Shown: positions 7,451-16,208 of the stretch, piece after piece | Layout: each line of letters opens with the position of its first letter | How positions within the stretch are numbered: position 1 is the first letter of the stretch | DNA from: Pandoraea cepalis | Lineage (GTDB): Bacteria > Pseudomonadota > Gammaproteobacteria > Burkholderiales > Burkholderiaceae | Direction: 5' to 3' | DNA: 64,000 nucleotides | Assembly (NCBI RefSeq): GCF_902459665.1 | Contig: NZ_CABPSL010000002.1 | Span: 248,001 to 312,000 of the forward strand | Position numbers and translations under genes: made by a program | Notes under the pieces: generated by a model | Told to the model about the DNA's origin: nothing | The model's input: only the letters and a program-made list of their open reading frames with translations | Databases searched by the model: none

Positions 7451-9739
7451 ATGAGCCAAAGTAACGATCACCAGGCCGCCCTGGAATATCACCAGTTCCC
7501 GACCCCGGGCAAGATTTCCGTGACGGCCAGCAAGCCGCTCGTCACGCAGCGCGATCTGGCGCTCGCCTACACCCCGGGCGTCGCCATCCCGTGCCAGGAA
7601 ATTGCCGCCGATCCCGCGCAGTCGTTCAAATACACCGGTCGCGGCAATCTGGTCGGCGTGATCACGAACGGCACAGCCGTGCTGGGTCTTGGCAACATCG
7701 GCGCGCTCGCCTCCAAGCCGGTGATGGAAGGCAAGGCCGTCCTCTTCAAGAAATTCGCCGGCATCGATGTGTTCGACATCGAAATCACCGAGAGCGACCC
7801 GGACAAGCTGGTCGAGATCATCGCGAGTCTCGAAGCCACTTTCGGCGGTATCAACCTCGAAGACATCAAGGCCCCGGAGTGCTTCACCGTTGAGCGCAAG
7901 CTGCGTGAACGGATGAAGATCCCCGTCTTCCACGACGATCAGCACGGCACCGCCATCACCGTTTGCGCCGCGTTCATCAACGGCTTGAAGGTCGTAGGCA
8001 AGGACATCCGCGAAGTCAAGGTCGTGACCTCGGGCGCCGGCGCCGCCGCGCTTGCCTGCCTGGACCTGATGGTCGATCTGGGCCTGCCCGTCGAGAATGT
8101 CTGGGCAACCGACATCGACGGCGTGGTCTACGAAGGCCGCACGGTGGGCATGGACCCGGACAAAGCGCGCTTCGCGCAGCCGACCGACAAGCGCACGCTC
8201 GCGGAAGTGATCGAGGGCGCCGACGTGTTCATCGGACTGTCCGCTGGCGGCGTGCTCAAGCCGGCAATGCTCGGGACGATGGCGGCGCGTCCGCTGATTC
8301 TGGCGCTCGCCAACCCGACGCCGGAAATCTTCCCGGAAGAAGCGCGCGCCGCGCGCGACGACGTGGTGCTCGCCACCGGCCGTTCGGACTTCCCGAACCA
8401 GGTCAACAACGTGCTGTGCTTCCCGTATATCTTCCGCGGCGCGCTCGACGTGGGGGCGACCACGATTACGCGCAACATGGAAATCGCCGCCGTGCACGCG
8501 ATTGCCGCGCTGGCCCAGGAAGAGCCGAACGACTCCGTGGCAACCGCCTACGGCGCGTATGACCTGTCGTTCGGGCCGGAGTACCTGATTCCGAAGCCGT
8601 TCGATTCGCGTCTGATCGTGCGCATTGCGCCGGCCGTGGCGCGCGCCGCCATGGAAGATGGCGTGGCCACGCGCCCGATCGCCGACTTCGACGCATATGC
8701 CGACCAGTTGCAACAGTTCGTGTATCACTCGGGCGCGTTCATGAAGCCGATCTTCTCGGCGGCCAAGCAACTCGTGCGCGACGGCGGCAAGTCGCGCATC
8801 GTGTTCGCGGAAGGCGAGGAAGAGCGCGTGCTGCGTGCCGTGCAGGTGATCGTCGACGAAAAGCTGGCGCGTCCGATCCTGGTGGGCCGCCCGGAAGTGC
8901 TGCTCGCGCGCATCGAGAAGTTCGGCCTGCGCCTGCGTCTGGGCGAGGATGTCGAGGTGACCAATCCGTACTACGACGAGCGTTTCCACCAGTACTGGAC
9001 CAACTACTGGGAGCTGCGTTGCCGTGACGGCATCACGAAGGAAATGGCGCGTGTCGAGATGCGCCGCCGTCTCACGCTGATCGGCGCGATGATGGTGCGC
9101 CTGGGCGATGCCGACGGTATGATCTGCGGCACCGTGGGCGCGTATCACGACCACCTGCGCTTCGTCGACGAAGTCATCGGCAAGCAGCCGGGCGCGAATA
9201 CTTACGCGGCGATGAACATCCTGCTGCTCGACAAGCGCACCGTGGCGCTCGTGGACACGCACGTCAACGATGACCCGACGGCCGAGCAGATCGCCGAGTT
9301 CACGATGGCCGCCGCCAAGCAGATGTCATGGTTGAACCTGAACCCGAAGGTCGCGCTGCTCTCGCGTTCGAATTTCGGCTCGGGCAGCGCCGCGTCGGGA
9401 ACGAAGATGCGTCGAGTACTGGAGATGGTCAAGGCGCAGGCGCCGGAGTTGGAGATCGACGGCGAAATGCACGGCGACTGCGCGCTCGATGAAGGTCTGC
9501 GCAGCCGCATTCTGCCGCAGTCGCGGTTGAAGGGCGCGGCGAACCTGCTGGTGTGCCCGAACGTCGATTCGGGCAACATTGCCTACAACCTGCTCAAGAC
9601 GGGCGCGGGCAGCAACGTGGCGGTAGGACCGTTCCTGTTGGGTGTCGGAGCACCGGTCAACGTGCTGACGTCGAGCTCCACCGTGCGACGCATCATCAAC
9701 ATGACGGCGCTGACCGTTATTCAAGCCAATCGCGACTGA
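7451..9739 (+). CDS. maeB: NADP-dependent malic enzyme with C-terminal phosphotransacetylase domain
   Basis: This cytoplasmic enzyme oxidatively decarboxylates malate to pyruvate with NADP, supplying pyruvate and NADPH during growth on C4 acids. Its 762 residues match the multidomain MaeB class. The N-terminal malic domain is seen in [12 protein letters not shown] and [19 protein letters not shown], and the cofactor domain in [14 protein letters not shown]. From about residue 430 a phosphate acetyl/butyryltransferase-like domain follows ([15 protein letters not shown], later NIAYNLLKT). In known MaeB proteins this domain is catalytically inactive and binds acetyl-CoA as an allosteric effector. 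A strong terminator follows at 9795. The 656-residue open frame on the opposite strand is only a composition shadow. Confidence 0.97.
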   Translation: MSQSNDHQAALEYHQFPTPGKISVTASKPLVTQRDLALAYTPGVAIPCQEIAADPAQSFKYTGRGNLVGVITNGTAVLGLGNIGALASKPVMEGKAVLFKKFAGIDVFDIEITESDPDKLVEIIASLEATFGGINLEDIKAPECFTVERKLRERMKIPVFHDDQHGTAITVCAAFINGLKVVGKDIREVKVVTSGAGAAALACLDLMVDLGLPVENVWATDIDGVVYEGRTVGMDPDKARFAQPTDKRTLAEVIEGADVFIGLSAGGVLKPAMLGTMAARPLILALANPTPEIFPEEARAARDDVVLATGRSDFPNQVNNVLCFPYIFRGALDVGATTITRNMEIAAVHAIAALAQEEPNDSVATAYGAYDLSFGPEYLIPKPFDSRLIVRIAPAVARAAMEDGVATRPIADFDAYADQLQQFVYHSGAFMKPIFSAAKQLVRDGGKSRIVFAEGEEERVLRAVQVIVDEKLARPILVGRPEVLLARIEKFGLRLRLGEDVEVTNPYYDERFHQYWTNYWELRCRDGITKEMARVEMRRRLTLIGAMMVRLGDADGMICGTVGAYHDHLRFVDEVIGKQPGANTYAAMNILLLDKRTVALVDTHVNDDPTAEQIAEFTMAAAKQMSWLNLNPKVALLSRSNFGSGSAASGTKMRRVLEMVKAQAPELEIDGEMHGDCALDEGLRSRILPQSRLKGAANLLVCPNVDSGNIAYNLLKTGAGSNVAVGPFLLGVGAPVNVLTSSSTVRRIINMTALTVIQANRD

Positions 9740-9794
9740 TGACTACACGGGGGGCACGCTTGGGGAGAATTTCCTGGGTGTGACACCCGTCACG

Positions 9795-9856
9795 GCCCCG
9801 GCCGGTCCGGCAGACGTATCGATCCGATGCGCTGCCGGCCACGCCGGGGCTTTTTT
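9795..9856 (+). terminator. rho-independent terminator after maeB
   Basis: GCCCCGGC (9795-9802) pairs with GCCGGGGC (9843-9850), and an inner CCGGCAG (9807-9813) pairs with CTGCCGG (9832-9838). Six T residues follow at 9851-9856. It lies 55 bases after the maeB stop and faces the convergent gene ending at 9881. Confidence 0.85.
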
Positions 9857-9880
9857 CGTTTTCAAGCCTCGCGGCCCGAA

Positions 9881-10285
9881 TCAGTTGCGGTGGTCGCGGC
9901 CGTGATCTCGGCCGTCGTGGCCATGGCCGCGGCCATGATCGTGGTCGTCACGACGATCCGGTCCCCGGCCGCGATCACCGCGATCCCAGCCGCCGCGACT
10001 CAGTGCCCAGCCGTTCGGGCCTTGATGCCAGGCCGGCGCGCGATACGCGTAGCCCGGACGGTCACGTTCCCAGTGACCGCCGCGCCACTCATGGCGATGG
10101 CCGTCCCAGTCCCAGAAACCCGGCGCCCAAACATATCCGACGCGCGGCGGCGGAATCGGCTCATAGCGCGGCGCCGGCGGCGCGCCGATGTTGATGGACA
10201 CGCCCACCTGTGCATGGGCCGGGGCGGTGGCAATGCCCCCGAGCGCGGCGGCAACAAGGGCAACGGTCAGCGTCAGTTTTTTCAT
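9881..10285 (-). CDS. secreted YXWGXW-repeat protein with His/Asp/Arg-rich tail
   Basis: This is a 134-residue exported protein of unknown function. A clear Sec signal peptide (MKKLTLTVALVAAALGGI, cleaved near AHA-Q at residue 25) precedes a short proline-rich linker. An aromatic core follows, with GYVWAPGFWDWDGHRHEW, GGHWERDRPGYAYRAP and HQGPNGW, matching the YXWGXW family of small periplasmic proteins. The last 35 residues are almost entirely Asp, His, Arg and Gly in DH/GRD repeats, which could bind metal ions or polyanions; that is inference. The ATG start has AGGGAGCC ten bases upstream. It is a single gene convergent with maeB. Confidence 0.77.
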   Translation of the reverse strand: MKKLTLTVALVAAALGGIATAPAHAQVGVSINIGAPPAPRYEPIPPPRVGYVWAPGFWDWDGHRHEWRGGHWERDRPGYAYRAPAWHQGPNGWALSRGGWDRGDRGRGPDRRDDHDHGRGHGHDGRDHGRDHRN

Positions 10286-10494
10286 GATGGCTCCCTTTGA
10301 GTTCGATTTTTGGGTACGTCTTCATCGTACGAGGAGCCGCGTCTACCGCGAAGCGAATAGTCGTAAAAAAGTGTTGGAATTGTTTCGTTTTGTTTGTCGA
10401 AACGCGGCCTGACATGACGTAGCGCAAGCCGGAGCTTTGCATTGCCTCGCAGACGCTCGGGAGCGCCCCGCCAGTCAATGTGAGCGCCGAGGCG

Positions 10495-10896
10495 TCACGA
10501 CTTCGACGCGTGCTGATGACGATATTCCTGCGTGCGTCCGCCGTAACCATAGGCCGCGCCGCGCGCATCGATCACGTGGATGTACGAGCACTCGTGCACG
10601 TTGCCGAGCAGGCCCGACAACGTTTCGAACACCTGAGCAATGAATTGCGCCTTCTCCGCTTTCGTGTTCGTCTCGTCGGTCACGCTGATGTCCAGATGGA
10701 AGGCGTTTTTTCCTTGCTCCGAGAGCGGCGCGCCGCCGATGAACCAGCGCGTGTGCGGAATATAGTCGACGGTCACGGCGATGACCTCCGGCGCCTTGTG
10801 CAGCGTGTCGACGGTCAGTTGCGAGACCGCGCGAACGGCGTTGCGGGTGAGGGCGTCGTCGGGCGTGCCCGAGAGTTGCAGAACGATGTGCGGCAT
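10495..10896 (-). CDS. tautomerase-family protein (4-oxalocrotonate tautomerase/MIF fold)
   Basis: This is a small cytoplasmic enzyme of 133 residues. The mature protein would begin with proline (M-PHIVLQLSG), the catalytic N-terminal base of the tautomerase superfamily. The length matches forms carrying two fused beta-alpha-beta units, and the motif EVIAVTVDYIPHTRWFIGG lies at the junction seen in the family. The second unit includes FHLDISVTDETNTKAEKAQFI. It is transcribed divergently from a LysR gene 117 bases away, a common arrangement in which the regulator controls the enzyme. The keto-enol substrate is unknown. Confidence 0.82.
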   Translation of the reverse strand: MPHIVLQLSGTPDDALTRNAVRAVSQLTVDTLHKAPEVIAVTVDYIPHTRWFIGGAPLSEQGKNAFHLDISVTDETNTKAEKAQFIAQVFETLSGLLGNVHECSYIHVIDARGAAYGYGGRTQEYRHQHASKS

Positions 10897-11013
10897 GGTG
10901 CGGCTCCCAAAGATTAAGCGGTGCTGAGTGATGTGAAGACAACGCCCTCAGTCTAGGGAGAGGATTGACATCGGAAAAGCGGGAATTTACGATTTGATCC
11001 ATCGTTTTTGTCA

Positions 11014-11913
11014 ATGGATGAATGCATGACGCCCGGTTTCGATTTCGATCAGTTGCGCACCTTCGTGGCGGTGGCCGAGGCGGGCAGTCTGTCGGCCGCC
11101 GCGCCGCGCGTGTTCCTGTCGCAGTCGTCAGTGAGCGAGCAGATTCGCAAGCTCGAAGTGCGCATCGGCGTGACGTTGTTCACGCGCGGCAAATTTGGCG
11201 TAAGCGCGACGCCGGCGGGCGAGCGGCTGCTCGGACACGCGCGGCAGTTGCTCGCGCAGTCCGAACGGGCGTGGCATGACGTGCGCGGATTTTCCCTCGC
11301 CGGCGAATTGCGGCTGGCGATCACAGACTACTTCCGTCCGGCCGAAGTCGCGCGCATGCTGCGGCATCTCGGCATGGCGTATCCGTCGCTGCGCATTCAC
11401 GTCACGATTCTGAAAAGCGGGGAGATCGAGGCGGGCTATGACACGGGCGACTTCGACATCGGTCTGTCGATGCGCGTGCTCGGCAAGGCGCTCGCTCGCG
11501 AGGCGGTGGCCGGCACGCGCACGCTGGGGCGCGAGTCGCTCGAGTGGGTGGCATCGCCGGACCTCGTTCTGGCGGCCGGCGCGCCGCTACCGCTGCTGGT
11601 GCTGCCCGATAGCTGTGCGCTGCATCGCTTCACCACGCAATGGCTTGACGACCACCGTGTGCCCTACACGATTGCGCACGTGGCCTCGGGCGTGGCGGGG
11701 CTGCAATTAGCGTTGAGCGCGGGGCTCGGGGTGGCGTGCCTGAATGCGTCGGCGTCGGGGCCGTCGCTTGCGCGTATCGAAACGTTGATGCCCGGGCGGC
11801 GCCTGCCCGCGCTACCGGACGCCGAATTTCATTTGCTTCCCGCGCGCCGCGGCGAGCCTGAGTGGGTCACGCACGCGCGCGATGCGTTGGCCGAGCAGCT
11901 CACAGCGCGTTGA
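11014..11913 (+). CDS. LysR-family transcriptional regulator
   Basis: The winged helix-turn-helix occupies the N-terminus (FDQLRTFVAVAEAGSLSAAA, then SQSSVSEQIRKLE and FTRGKFGVSATPAGERLL). A two-lobed effector domain continues to the C-terminus. From ATG 11014 it has 299 residues; ATG 11026 is equally possible because the domain starts only at FDFDQL. It is divergent from the tautomerase gene and probably regulates it. Its last 14 bases overlap the end of the convergent hydrolase gene. Confidence 0.87.
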   Translation: MDECMTPGFDFDQLRTFVAVAEAGSLSAAAPRVFLSQSSVSEQIRKLEVRIGVTLFTRGKFGVSATPAGERLLGHARQLLAQSERAWHDVRGFSLAGELRLAITDYFRPAEVARMLRHLGMAYPSLRIHVTILKSGEIEAGYDTGDFDIGLSMRVLGKALAREAVAGTRTLGRESLEWVASPDLVLAAGAPLPLLVLPDSCALHRFTTQWLDDHRVPYTIAHVASGVAGLQLALSAGLGVACLNASASGPSLARIETLMPGRRLPALPDAEFHLLPARRGEPEWVTHARDALAEQLTAR

Positions 11914-12769
11914 GGGGAATCTTCAGATAGCGCGTGCCGTTGGCTTCCGGCGCTGGCATGTCGCCTGCACGGATGTTGACCTGTACGGCGGGTAGAATCA
12001 GCGTCGGCATCTCGAGCGTCTTGTCGCGGGCCTCACGCATGGCGACGAAGGTGTGCTCTTCGATGCCGTCGTGCACGTGGATGTTGGCGCGCCGTTGCTC
12101 GTCCACGGTCGTTTGCCAGTTCGCCGCGCGTCCGGCGGGCGGGTAGTCGTGGCACATGAACAGACGCGTCGACGCCGGCAGCGCCAGCAGGCGGCGGATC
12201 GAGCGGAAGAGCGTGTGGGCATTGCCGCCGGGGAAGTCGCAGCGTGCCGTGCCGACATCGGGCATGAAGAGGGTGTCGCCGACAAATACGGCGTCGCCCA
12301 CGCGATAGGCCATGTCCGCCGGCGTATGGCCGGGGACGAACATCGCTTCGGCCTGCAGCGCGCCAATGGCGAACGTCTCGCCGTCTTCGAACAAATGGTC
12401 GAATTGCGAGCCGTCTGGCGGCACGTCGGCGCCCAGATGGAACAGCGTCTTGAAGACGTGCTGCACCTCCCGGATGTGCGCGCCGATGGCAATGCGTCCG
12501 CCGACGCGTTCCTTGAGCCAGTGCGCTGCGGACAGGTGATCGGCGTGCGCATGCGTCTCAAGAATCCAGTCGACCGTGAGCTTGTGTGCGGCCACGAAGT
12601 CGAGCACGCGCTCAGCCGATTCCGTATGCGTTCGGCCGGCCTTGGGGTCGTAGTCGAGCACCGGATCGATGATGGCCGCGCGTGAGCCCGGCGCATCGAA
12701 CACCACATAGGTCACCGTGGAGGTGGTGGTGTCGAAGAAGGCTTCGATGTTGGCGGGCGTGGCTGGCAT
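11900..12769 (-). CDS. blh: metallo-beta-lactamase-fold persulfide dioxygenase-like protein (Blh/ETHE1 type)
   Basis: The family oxidises glutathione persulfide to sulfite with one Fe(II) in the cytoplasm. The 289-residue protein carries the metal motif HAHADHLS (His73, His75, Asp77, His78). Further metal-ligand regions are FVPGHTPADMAY, VFVGDTLFMPDVGTARCDFPGG and FMCHDYPP. The early HADHLSAAHWLKE and GTARCDFPGG strings are typical of Blh-like proteins next to BigR. I start at ATG 12769, which has AGGAG upstream. The longer frame to 13159 overlaps the divergent repressor and is not coding. It is divergent from the BigR-like gene across an AT-rich operator, so repression relieved by sulfide or persulfide is the likely control. 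Confidence 0.87.
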   Translation of the reverse strand: MPATPANIEAFFDTTTSTVTYVVFDAPGSRAAIIDPVLDYDPKAGRTHTESAERVLDFVAAHKLTVDWILETHAHADHLSAAHWLKERVGGRIAIGAHIREVQHVFKTLFHLGADVPPDGSQFDHLFEDGETFAIGALQAEAMFVPGHTPADMAYRVGDAVFVGDTLFMPDVGTARCDFPGGNAHTLFRSIRRLLALPASTRLFMCHDYPPAGRAANWQTTVDEQRRANIHVHDGIEEHTFVAMREARDKTLEMPTLILPAVQVNIRAGDMPAPEANGTRYLKIPLNAL

Positions 12770-12782
12770 GATCGGCTCCTGC

Positions 12783-12820
12783 ATTAATTTATTAATTGAT
12801 ATATTATAGTCTAGTATAAT
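12783..12820. promoter_or_regulatory. AT-rich divergent operator/promoter of the sulfide module
   Basis: This stretch is almost purely A and T in a GC-rich window. It contains two ATTAAT palindromes (12783-12788, 12791-12796) and an 18-base dyad with arms ATTATA (12803-12808) and TATAAT (12815-12820). Each arm also reads as a -10 box on one strand. It sits between the divergent hydrolase and BigR-like genes. Known BigR/SqrR operators are AT-rich inverted repeats overlapping the promoter, so this is the expected repressor site. Confidence 0.65.
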
Positions 12821-12878
12821 GTTTATGGCGACGTGACCTCTCACCGCGCCGCAATGCTCTGAATGGTTCGATCCTGCC

Positions 12879-13241
12879 ATGCCAAATGTGACTGCGCTAT
12901 CCCCTGTCGACCGGGCCACGGCCTCCGCGGACACCGCGCCGCTGGATGTCGCACGGTTGCGCGCCGCCGCGTGCGATGCCACCGCGCTGCTGCGTGCGCT
13001 GGCCAACGAAGACCGTCTGCTGATCCTGTGCCAGCTCACACAGGGCGAACTGTCTGTGGGGGAACTGGAGGCGCAGCTCGACATTCGGCAACCGACACTC
13101 TCCCAGCAGCTCGCCGTGCTGCGTACCGAGTCGCTGGTGACGACCCGGCGTGACGGCAAACGTATCTACTATTCGGTCGCCGATGGCGCAGTGCTTGCCT
13201 TACTGGCATGCCTCTACGACCAGTTTTGTCCGAAATTCTGA
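12879..13241 (+). CDS. bigR: ArsR-family persulfide-sensing repressor (BigR/SqrR-like)
   Basis: This 120-residue winged-helix repressor has the ArsR core ALLRALANEDRLLILCQL and the recognition helix region IRQPTLSQQLAVLRTESL. The wing is TRRDGKRIYYSV. Cys51 in LLILCQL and Cys117 in LYDQFCPKF are separated by 66 residues. That spacing and context match the redox pair of BigR (Cys42/Cys108) and SqrR (Cys41/Cys107), which forms a tetrasulfide bridge with persulfides and releases DNA. Additional cysteines at 32 and 111 are not part of that pair. The neighbours (persulfide dioxygenase-like gene, YeeE/YedE pair) are the standard regulon. Start ATG 12879 leaves a roughly 25-residue N-terminal tail. 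Confidence 0.87.
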   Translation: MPNVTALSPVDRATASADTAPLDVARLRAAACDATALLRALANEDRLLILCQLTQGELSVGELEAQLDIRQPTLSQQLAVLRTESLVTTRRDGKRIYYSVADGAVLALLACLYDQFCPKF

Positions 13242-13264
13242 TTAATTGACGGGACGCTCCGCAC

Positions 13265-13711
13265 ATGACCCTCGATACCCTTCACTTCACCCCATGGACC
13301 GCGTTGGCCGGCGGTTTGCTCATTGGCCTTGCCGCCGTCTGGCTGATGCTGGCGACCGGGCGCATTGCAGGCATCTCCGGCATTGCCGGAGGCCTGTTGC
13401 GTCCTCGCGCCGGCGATGTGGGCTGGCGCATCGCCTTCGTCGTCGGGTTGATGGCGGCCCCTTGGGCGTACCGCGCCGTGGCCGTCGTGCCCGCGGCGCA
13501 GATCGACGCCAGTGCCGCGATGCTCGTGGCGGCGGGTGTGCTGGTCGGCTTCGGCACGCGACTCGGGTCGGGCTGTACGAGCGGCCACGGCGTGTGCGGC
13601 TTGTCGCGGCTGTCGTGGCGCTCGCTCGTCGCCACGCTGTGTTTCATGGCGATGGGTTTCCTGACCGTGTTCGTCGTGCGCCACGTACTCAATCTGGGAG
13701 GTGCGGCATGA
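13265..13711 (+). CDS. YeeE/YedE-family sulfur transporter, first half-protein
   Basis: This is an inner-membrane protein of 148 residues with four to five hydrophobic segments. It has the conserved motif [20 protein letters not shown] near residues 101-120, whose cysteines carry the sulfur compound in YeeE-type thiosulfate transporters. It is half the length of classical YeeE/YedE. The partner half overlaps its stop by four bases (ATGA), so the two probably assemble as one channel. It follows the BigR-like gene by 23 bases and is likely in the same transcript. Thiosulfate, sulfite or persulfide species are plausible cargo; the direction is not determinable here. Confidence 0.85.
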   Translation: MTLDTLHFTPWTALAGGLLIGLAAVWLMLATGRIAGISGIAGGLLRPRAGDVGWRIAFVVGLMAAPWAYRAVAVVPAAQIDASAAMLVAAGVLVGFGTRLGSGCTSGHGVCGLSRLSWRSLVATLCFMAMGFLTVFVVRHVLNLGGAA

Positions 13712-14130
13712 AGAAGCTGCTTTTTGCGTTCATTGGCGGGCTCGTCTTCGGGCTGGGGCTGATACTTGCCGGGATGGCGAATCCGGCGAAAGTGCTGGGC
13801 TTTCTCGATTTGGCCGGCCGGTGGGATCCGTCGCTGGCGTTCGTGATGGGCGGGGCCATCGCGGTGGGGCTGGTCGGGTTCCGGCTGGCACGCTCGCAGG
13901 CACTGGCCTGGACGGGCGAGCCGCGTGCCTGGCCGGGGGCGAAAGGTTTGGACAAACGGTTGGTGCTCGGGGCGCTGACGTTCGGTGTCGGCTGGGGAAT
14001 CGCGGGGATTTGCCCGGGACCTGCGCTGGTGCTGCTTGGCGCGGGTTCGGGCAAGGGACTGCTGTTCGTCGTCGCCATGATCGCCGGCATGGCGCTGCAC
14101 GCGGTCATGACACGGGCCGACGCGAAGTAA
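13708..14130 (+). CDS. YeeE/YedE-family sulfur transporter, second half-protein (DUF6691 type)
   Basis: This is a 140-residue membrane protein beginning [22 protein letters not shown], with four hydrophobic helices. The short motifs [16 protein letters not shown] and [17 protein letters not shown] are diagnostic of the YeeE/DUF6691 half-transporters. The ATG lies inside the stop of the preceding gene, which implies translational coupling. Together the two halves equal one full YeeE protein. It closes the sulfide module; only ten bases separate it from the convergent MFS gene. Confidence 0.85.
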   Translation: MKKLLFAFIGGLVFGLGLILAGMANPAKVLGFLDLAGRWDPSLAFVMGGAIAVGLVGFRLARSQALAWTGEPRAWPGAKGLDKRLVLGALTFGVGWGIAGICPGPALVLLGAGSGKGLLFVVAMIAGMALHAVMTRADAK

Positions 14131-14140
14131 CGCGCGCGGC

Positions 14141-15523
14141 TCAGTGTTTTCTCGCCAACTCCGTGCCCGCGTCGGCAGCCAGTTGGCGGGTGACCGGAAT
14201 CGATAGCCAGGAGAACAGGCCGATCACGAGGAACGCCGGCAGGAAATCGCGGGTGGTCAGGTGTTCGTGGCCGGCCAGCCGGCTGCTCGCCTGCAGCACC
14301 ATTCCCGAAATCGTCACGCCCAGCCCCAGCGACAACTGCTGAACCACGCTCGCAAGACTCGTGGCTCGGCTGGCGTCGGCGCTGGCAATGTCGGCGTACA
14401 CGATCGAATTGAGGCAAGTGAACTGCAGCGATGGGAAGAAGCCGCCGAACGCCACGACGGCAAGCATCACGATCACCGGCGTGTCATGCGAGAAGAATCC
14501 GTAAGACGACAGCGCCAGACCGGCCAACGCCGCATTGACGATCAGCACGCGGCGAAAACCGAATCGCGCGAGCACGCGCTGTGCAATCGCCTTCATGAAA
14601 ATCGCCCCGAACGCCGACGCGCAGGTAATCATGCCGGATTCGAACGGATCCATATGCAGCCCCTCCTGCAGCGCCAACGGCAGCAGAAACGGCACGGCCC
14701 CCAACCCGATGCGAAAGAGCGATCCGCCGACGACACTGGCGTGGAACGTCGGGATGCGCAGCAACCTGAGGTCGAGCAGAGGCGCTTGCACACGATTGGC
14801 ATGGCGCCAGTAGGCATAGACAAAGAGGGCCCCCACGGCGCACAGGGTGACGACGACGCTGCCGTCGATGTGGGGCTCACCGATCATGGCCAGCCCGAGC
14901 ATGAGCAGGCCGCTGCCGAGTGCGGAGAGGACGAAGCCTAGCGTGTCGAGGCGTCCGGCGTCGCCGCCGCGCTCGTTGTCGATGTATTTGCCCGCGAGGT
15001 AGATGCCGAGCAGGCTCACCGGAATGTTGACGAAGAAGATCCAGCGCCAGTGCAGATAGGCCGTGATCGCGCCGCCCAATGGCGGGCCGATGACCGGTCC
15101 GAGCAGCGCTGGCATCGTCAGGTAACCGATGGCCTTGACCAGATCGTGCTTGGGCACCGCGCGAAAGATGACCAGACGGCCGACCGGCACCATCATCGCG
15201 CCGCCCACGCCCTGCAGAAAGCGGGCGAACACGAACGTCGGCAGCGAAAACGACAGCGCGCAGAGCATCGAGCCGGCCATGAAGATGCCGATCGCGGTGC
15301 GGAAGACGTTGCGCGCGCCAAAGCGATCGGAGACCCAGCCGCAGATCGGAATGAAGATGCCGAGCCCGACCACGTAGGCGGTGAGCGCCATCTTCAGTGA
15401 AATCGGGTCTTGATGAAGATCTCGCGCCATGGCGGGCAGCGAGGTGGTGATCACCGTGGCGTCGATGTTCTCCATGAACAGGGCGCAAGCGATGATGAGC
15501 GGAATGATGACGGCGCGCGACAC
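14141..15523 (-). CDS. MFS multidrug exporter, DHA2 (EmrB/QacA) family
   Basis: This is an inner-membrane proton-drug antiporter of 460 residues. The opening has the family signature LFMENIDATVITTSLPAMA (motif D1-like). Motif A follows as GWVSDRFGARNVF, then the motif C-like run LLGPVIGPPLGGAI and WRWIFFVNIPVSLLGI, which mark the 14-helix DHA2 group. The GTG start at 15523 gives a complete N-terminus. No adaptor or outer-membrane partner is adjacent, so it is more like the stand-alone MdtD/QacA type than EmrAB. The substrate is unknown. Confidence 0.88.
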   Translation of the reverse strand: MSRAVIIPLIIACALFMENIDATVITTSLPAMARDLHQDPISLKMALTAYVVGLGIFIPICGWVSDRFGARNVFRTAIGIFMAGSMLCALSFSLPTFVFARFLQGVGGAMMVPVGRLVIFRAVPKHDLVKAIGYLTMPALLGPVIGPPLGGAITAYLHWRWIFFVNIPVSLLGIYLAGKYIDNERGGDAGRLDTLGFVLSALGSGLLMLGLAMIGEPHIDGSVVVTLCAVGALFVYAYWRHANRVQAPLLDLRLLRIPTFHASVVGGSLFRIGLGAVPFLLPLALQEGLHMDPFESGMITCASAFGAIFMKAIAQRVLARFGFRRVLIVNAALAGLALSSYGFFSHDTPVIVMLAVVAFGGFFPSLQFTCLNSIVYADIASADASRATSLASVVQQLSLGLGVTISGMVLQASSRLAGHEHLTTRDFLPAFLVIGLFSWLSIPVTRQLAADAGTELARKH

Positions 15524-15599
15524 AATGGGGGGAATGGCTGGCGCAAAGACTCGGATTGTCCCACGATTTAAGCGACTGCTTCAATCGCCGAGGCGACGC

Positions 15600-16208
15600 C
15601 TAGCGCTGGTTGGCCGCCAATTCGTCGGCGTTGAGCCGGTACAGCACGTGACGGCGCATCCGGTGGCCGGCCGGAATCAGCGGATGCAGAAAGTCTTCAT
15701 CGGGGCAATGGCGCATGCCGATGCGCTCCATGACCGCGCGTGAGCGAACGTTCGCGGGAACGGTGAACGACACCAGCGCGTCGAGGCCGAGCGTTTCGAA
15801 CGCGAAATATGCGGCGGCGAGGGCCGCCTCGGTCGCGTACCCTTTCGACCACCAGGCACGCGCCAGCCGCCAGCCGATCTCCACGGCCGGCGCGAAAGGG
15901 GCGTCGAAACCCACGCGCATCAGGCCGACGAACCCCGCGAACGGCGTCACGCCTGGGATTTCCAGCACCCAGGGACCATAGCCATGCGTCTCGATATGTT
16001 GGGCCAGCCGGTGCGCGACGGCGTCGCTCTGGGTCCGGTCGAGTGTCGTCGGAAAGTGGCGCATGACATCTCGATCGGCATTGAGCGCGGCGAAAAGTGG
16101 CAAATCCTCCGGTCGCCACTGACGCAAGACCGTGCGCTCGGTAGTGAGCGCGCGCGCGGGGGTACCGAACGGCGAATGCGAATCCTCAGCCAGCGTCGAC
16201 GTGCTCAT
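15600..16208 (-). CDS. GNAT-family N-acetyltransferase (RimJ/RimL-like)
   Basis: This is a cytoplasmic acetyl-CoA-dependent acetyltransferase of 202 residues. It shows LTTERTVLRQWRPEDLPLFAALN at the N-terminus, the form shared by RimJ/RimL-type enzymes. The acetyl-CoA loop WWSKGYATEAALAA is an R/Q-x-x-G-x-A variant, and the C-terminal VRSRAVMERIGM is typical. The start ATG 16208 is chosen because the open frame continuing to 16487 enters AT-richer DNA with no family similarity. RimJ/L relatives acetylate ribosomal proteins, antibiotics or small amines; the target here is unknown. Confidence 0.85.
   Translation of the reverse strand: MSTSTLAEDSHSPFGTPARALTTERTVLRQWRPEDLPLFAALNADRDVMRHFPTTLDRTQSDAVAHRLAQHIETHGYGPWVLEIPGVTPFAGFVGLMRVGFDAPFAPAVEIGWRLARAWWSKGYATEAALAAAYFAFETLGLDALVSFTVPANVRSRAVMERIGMRHCPDEDFLHPLIPAGHRMRRHVLYRLNADELAANQR

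Noticed and set aside
7292..9262. 656-residue open frame antisense to maeB
   Set aside because: It lies opposite a clearly conserved malic enzyme, is rich in Arg, His, Ala and Val in the pattern of high-GC antisense frames, and has no domain or ribosome binding site.
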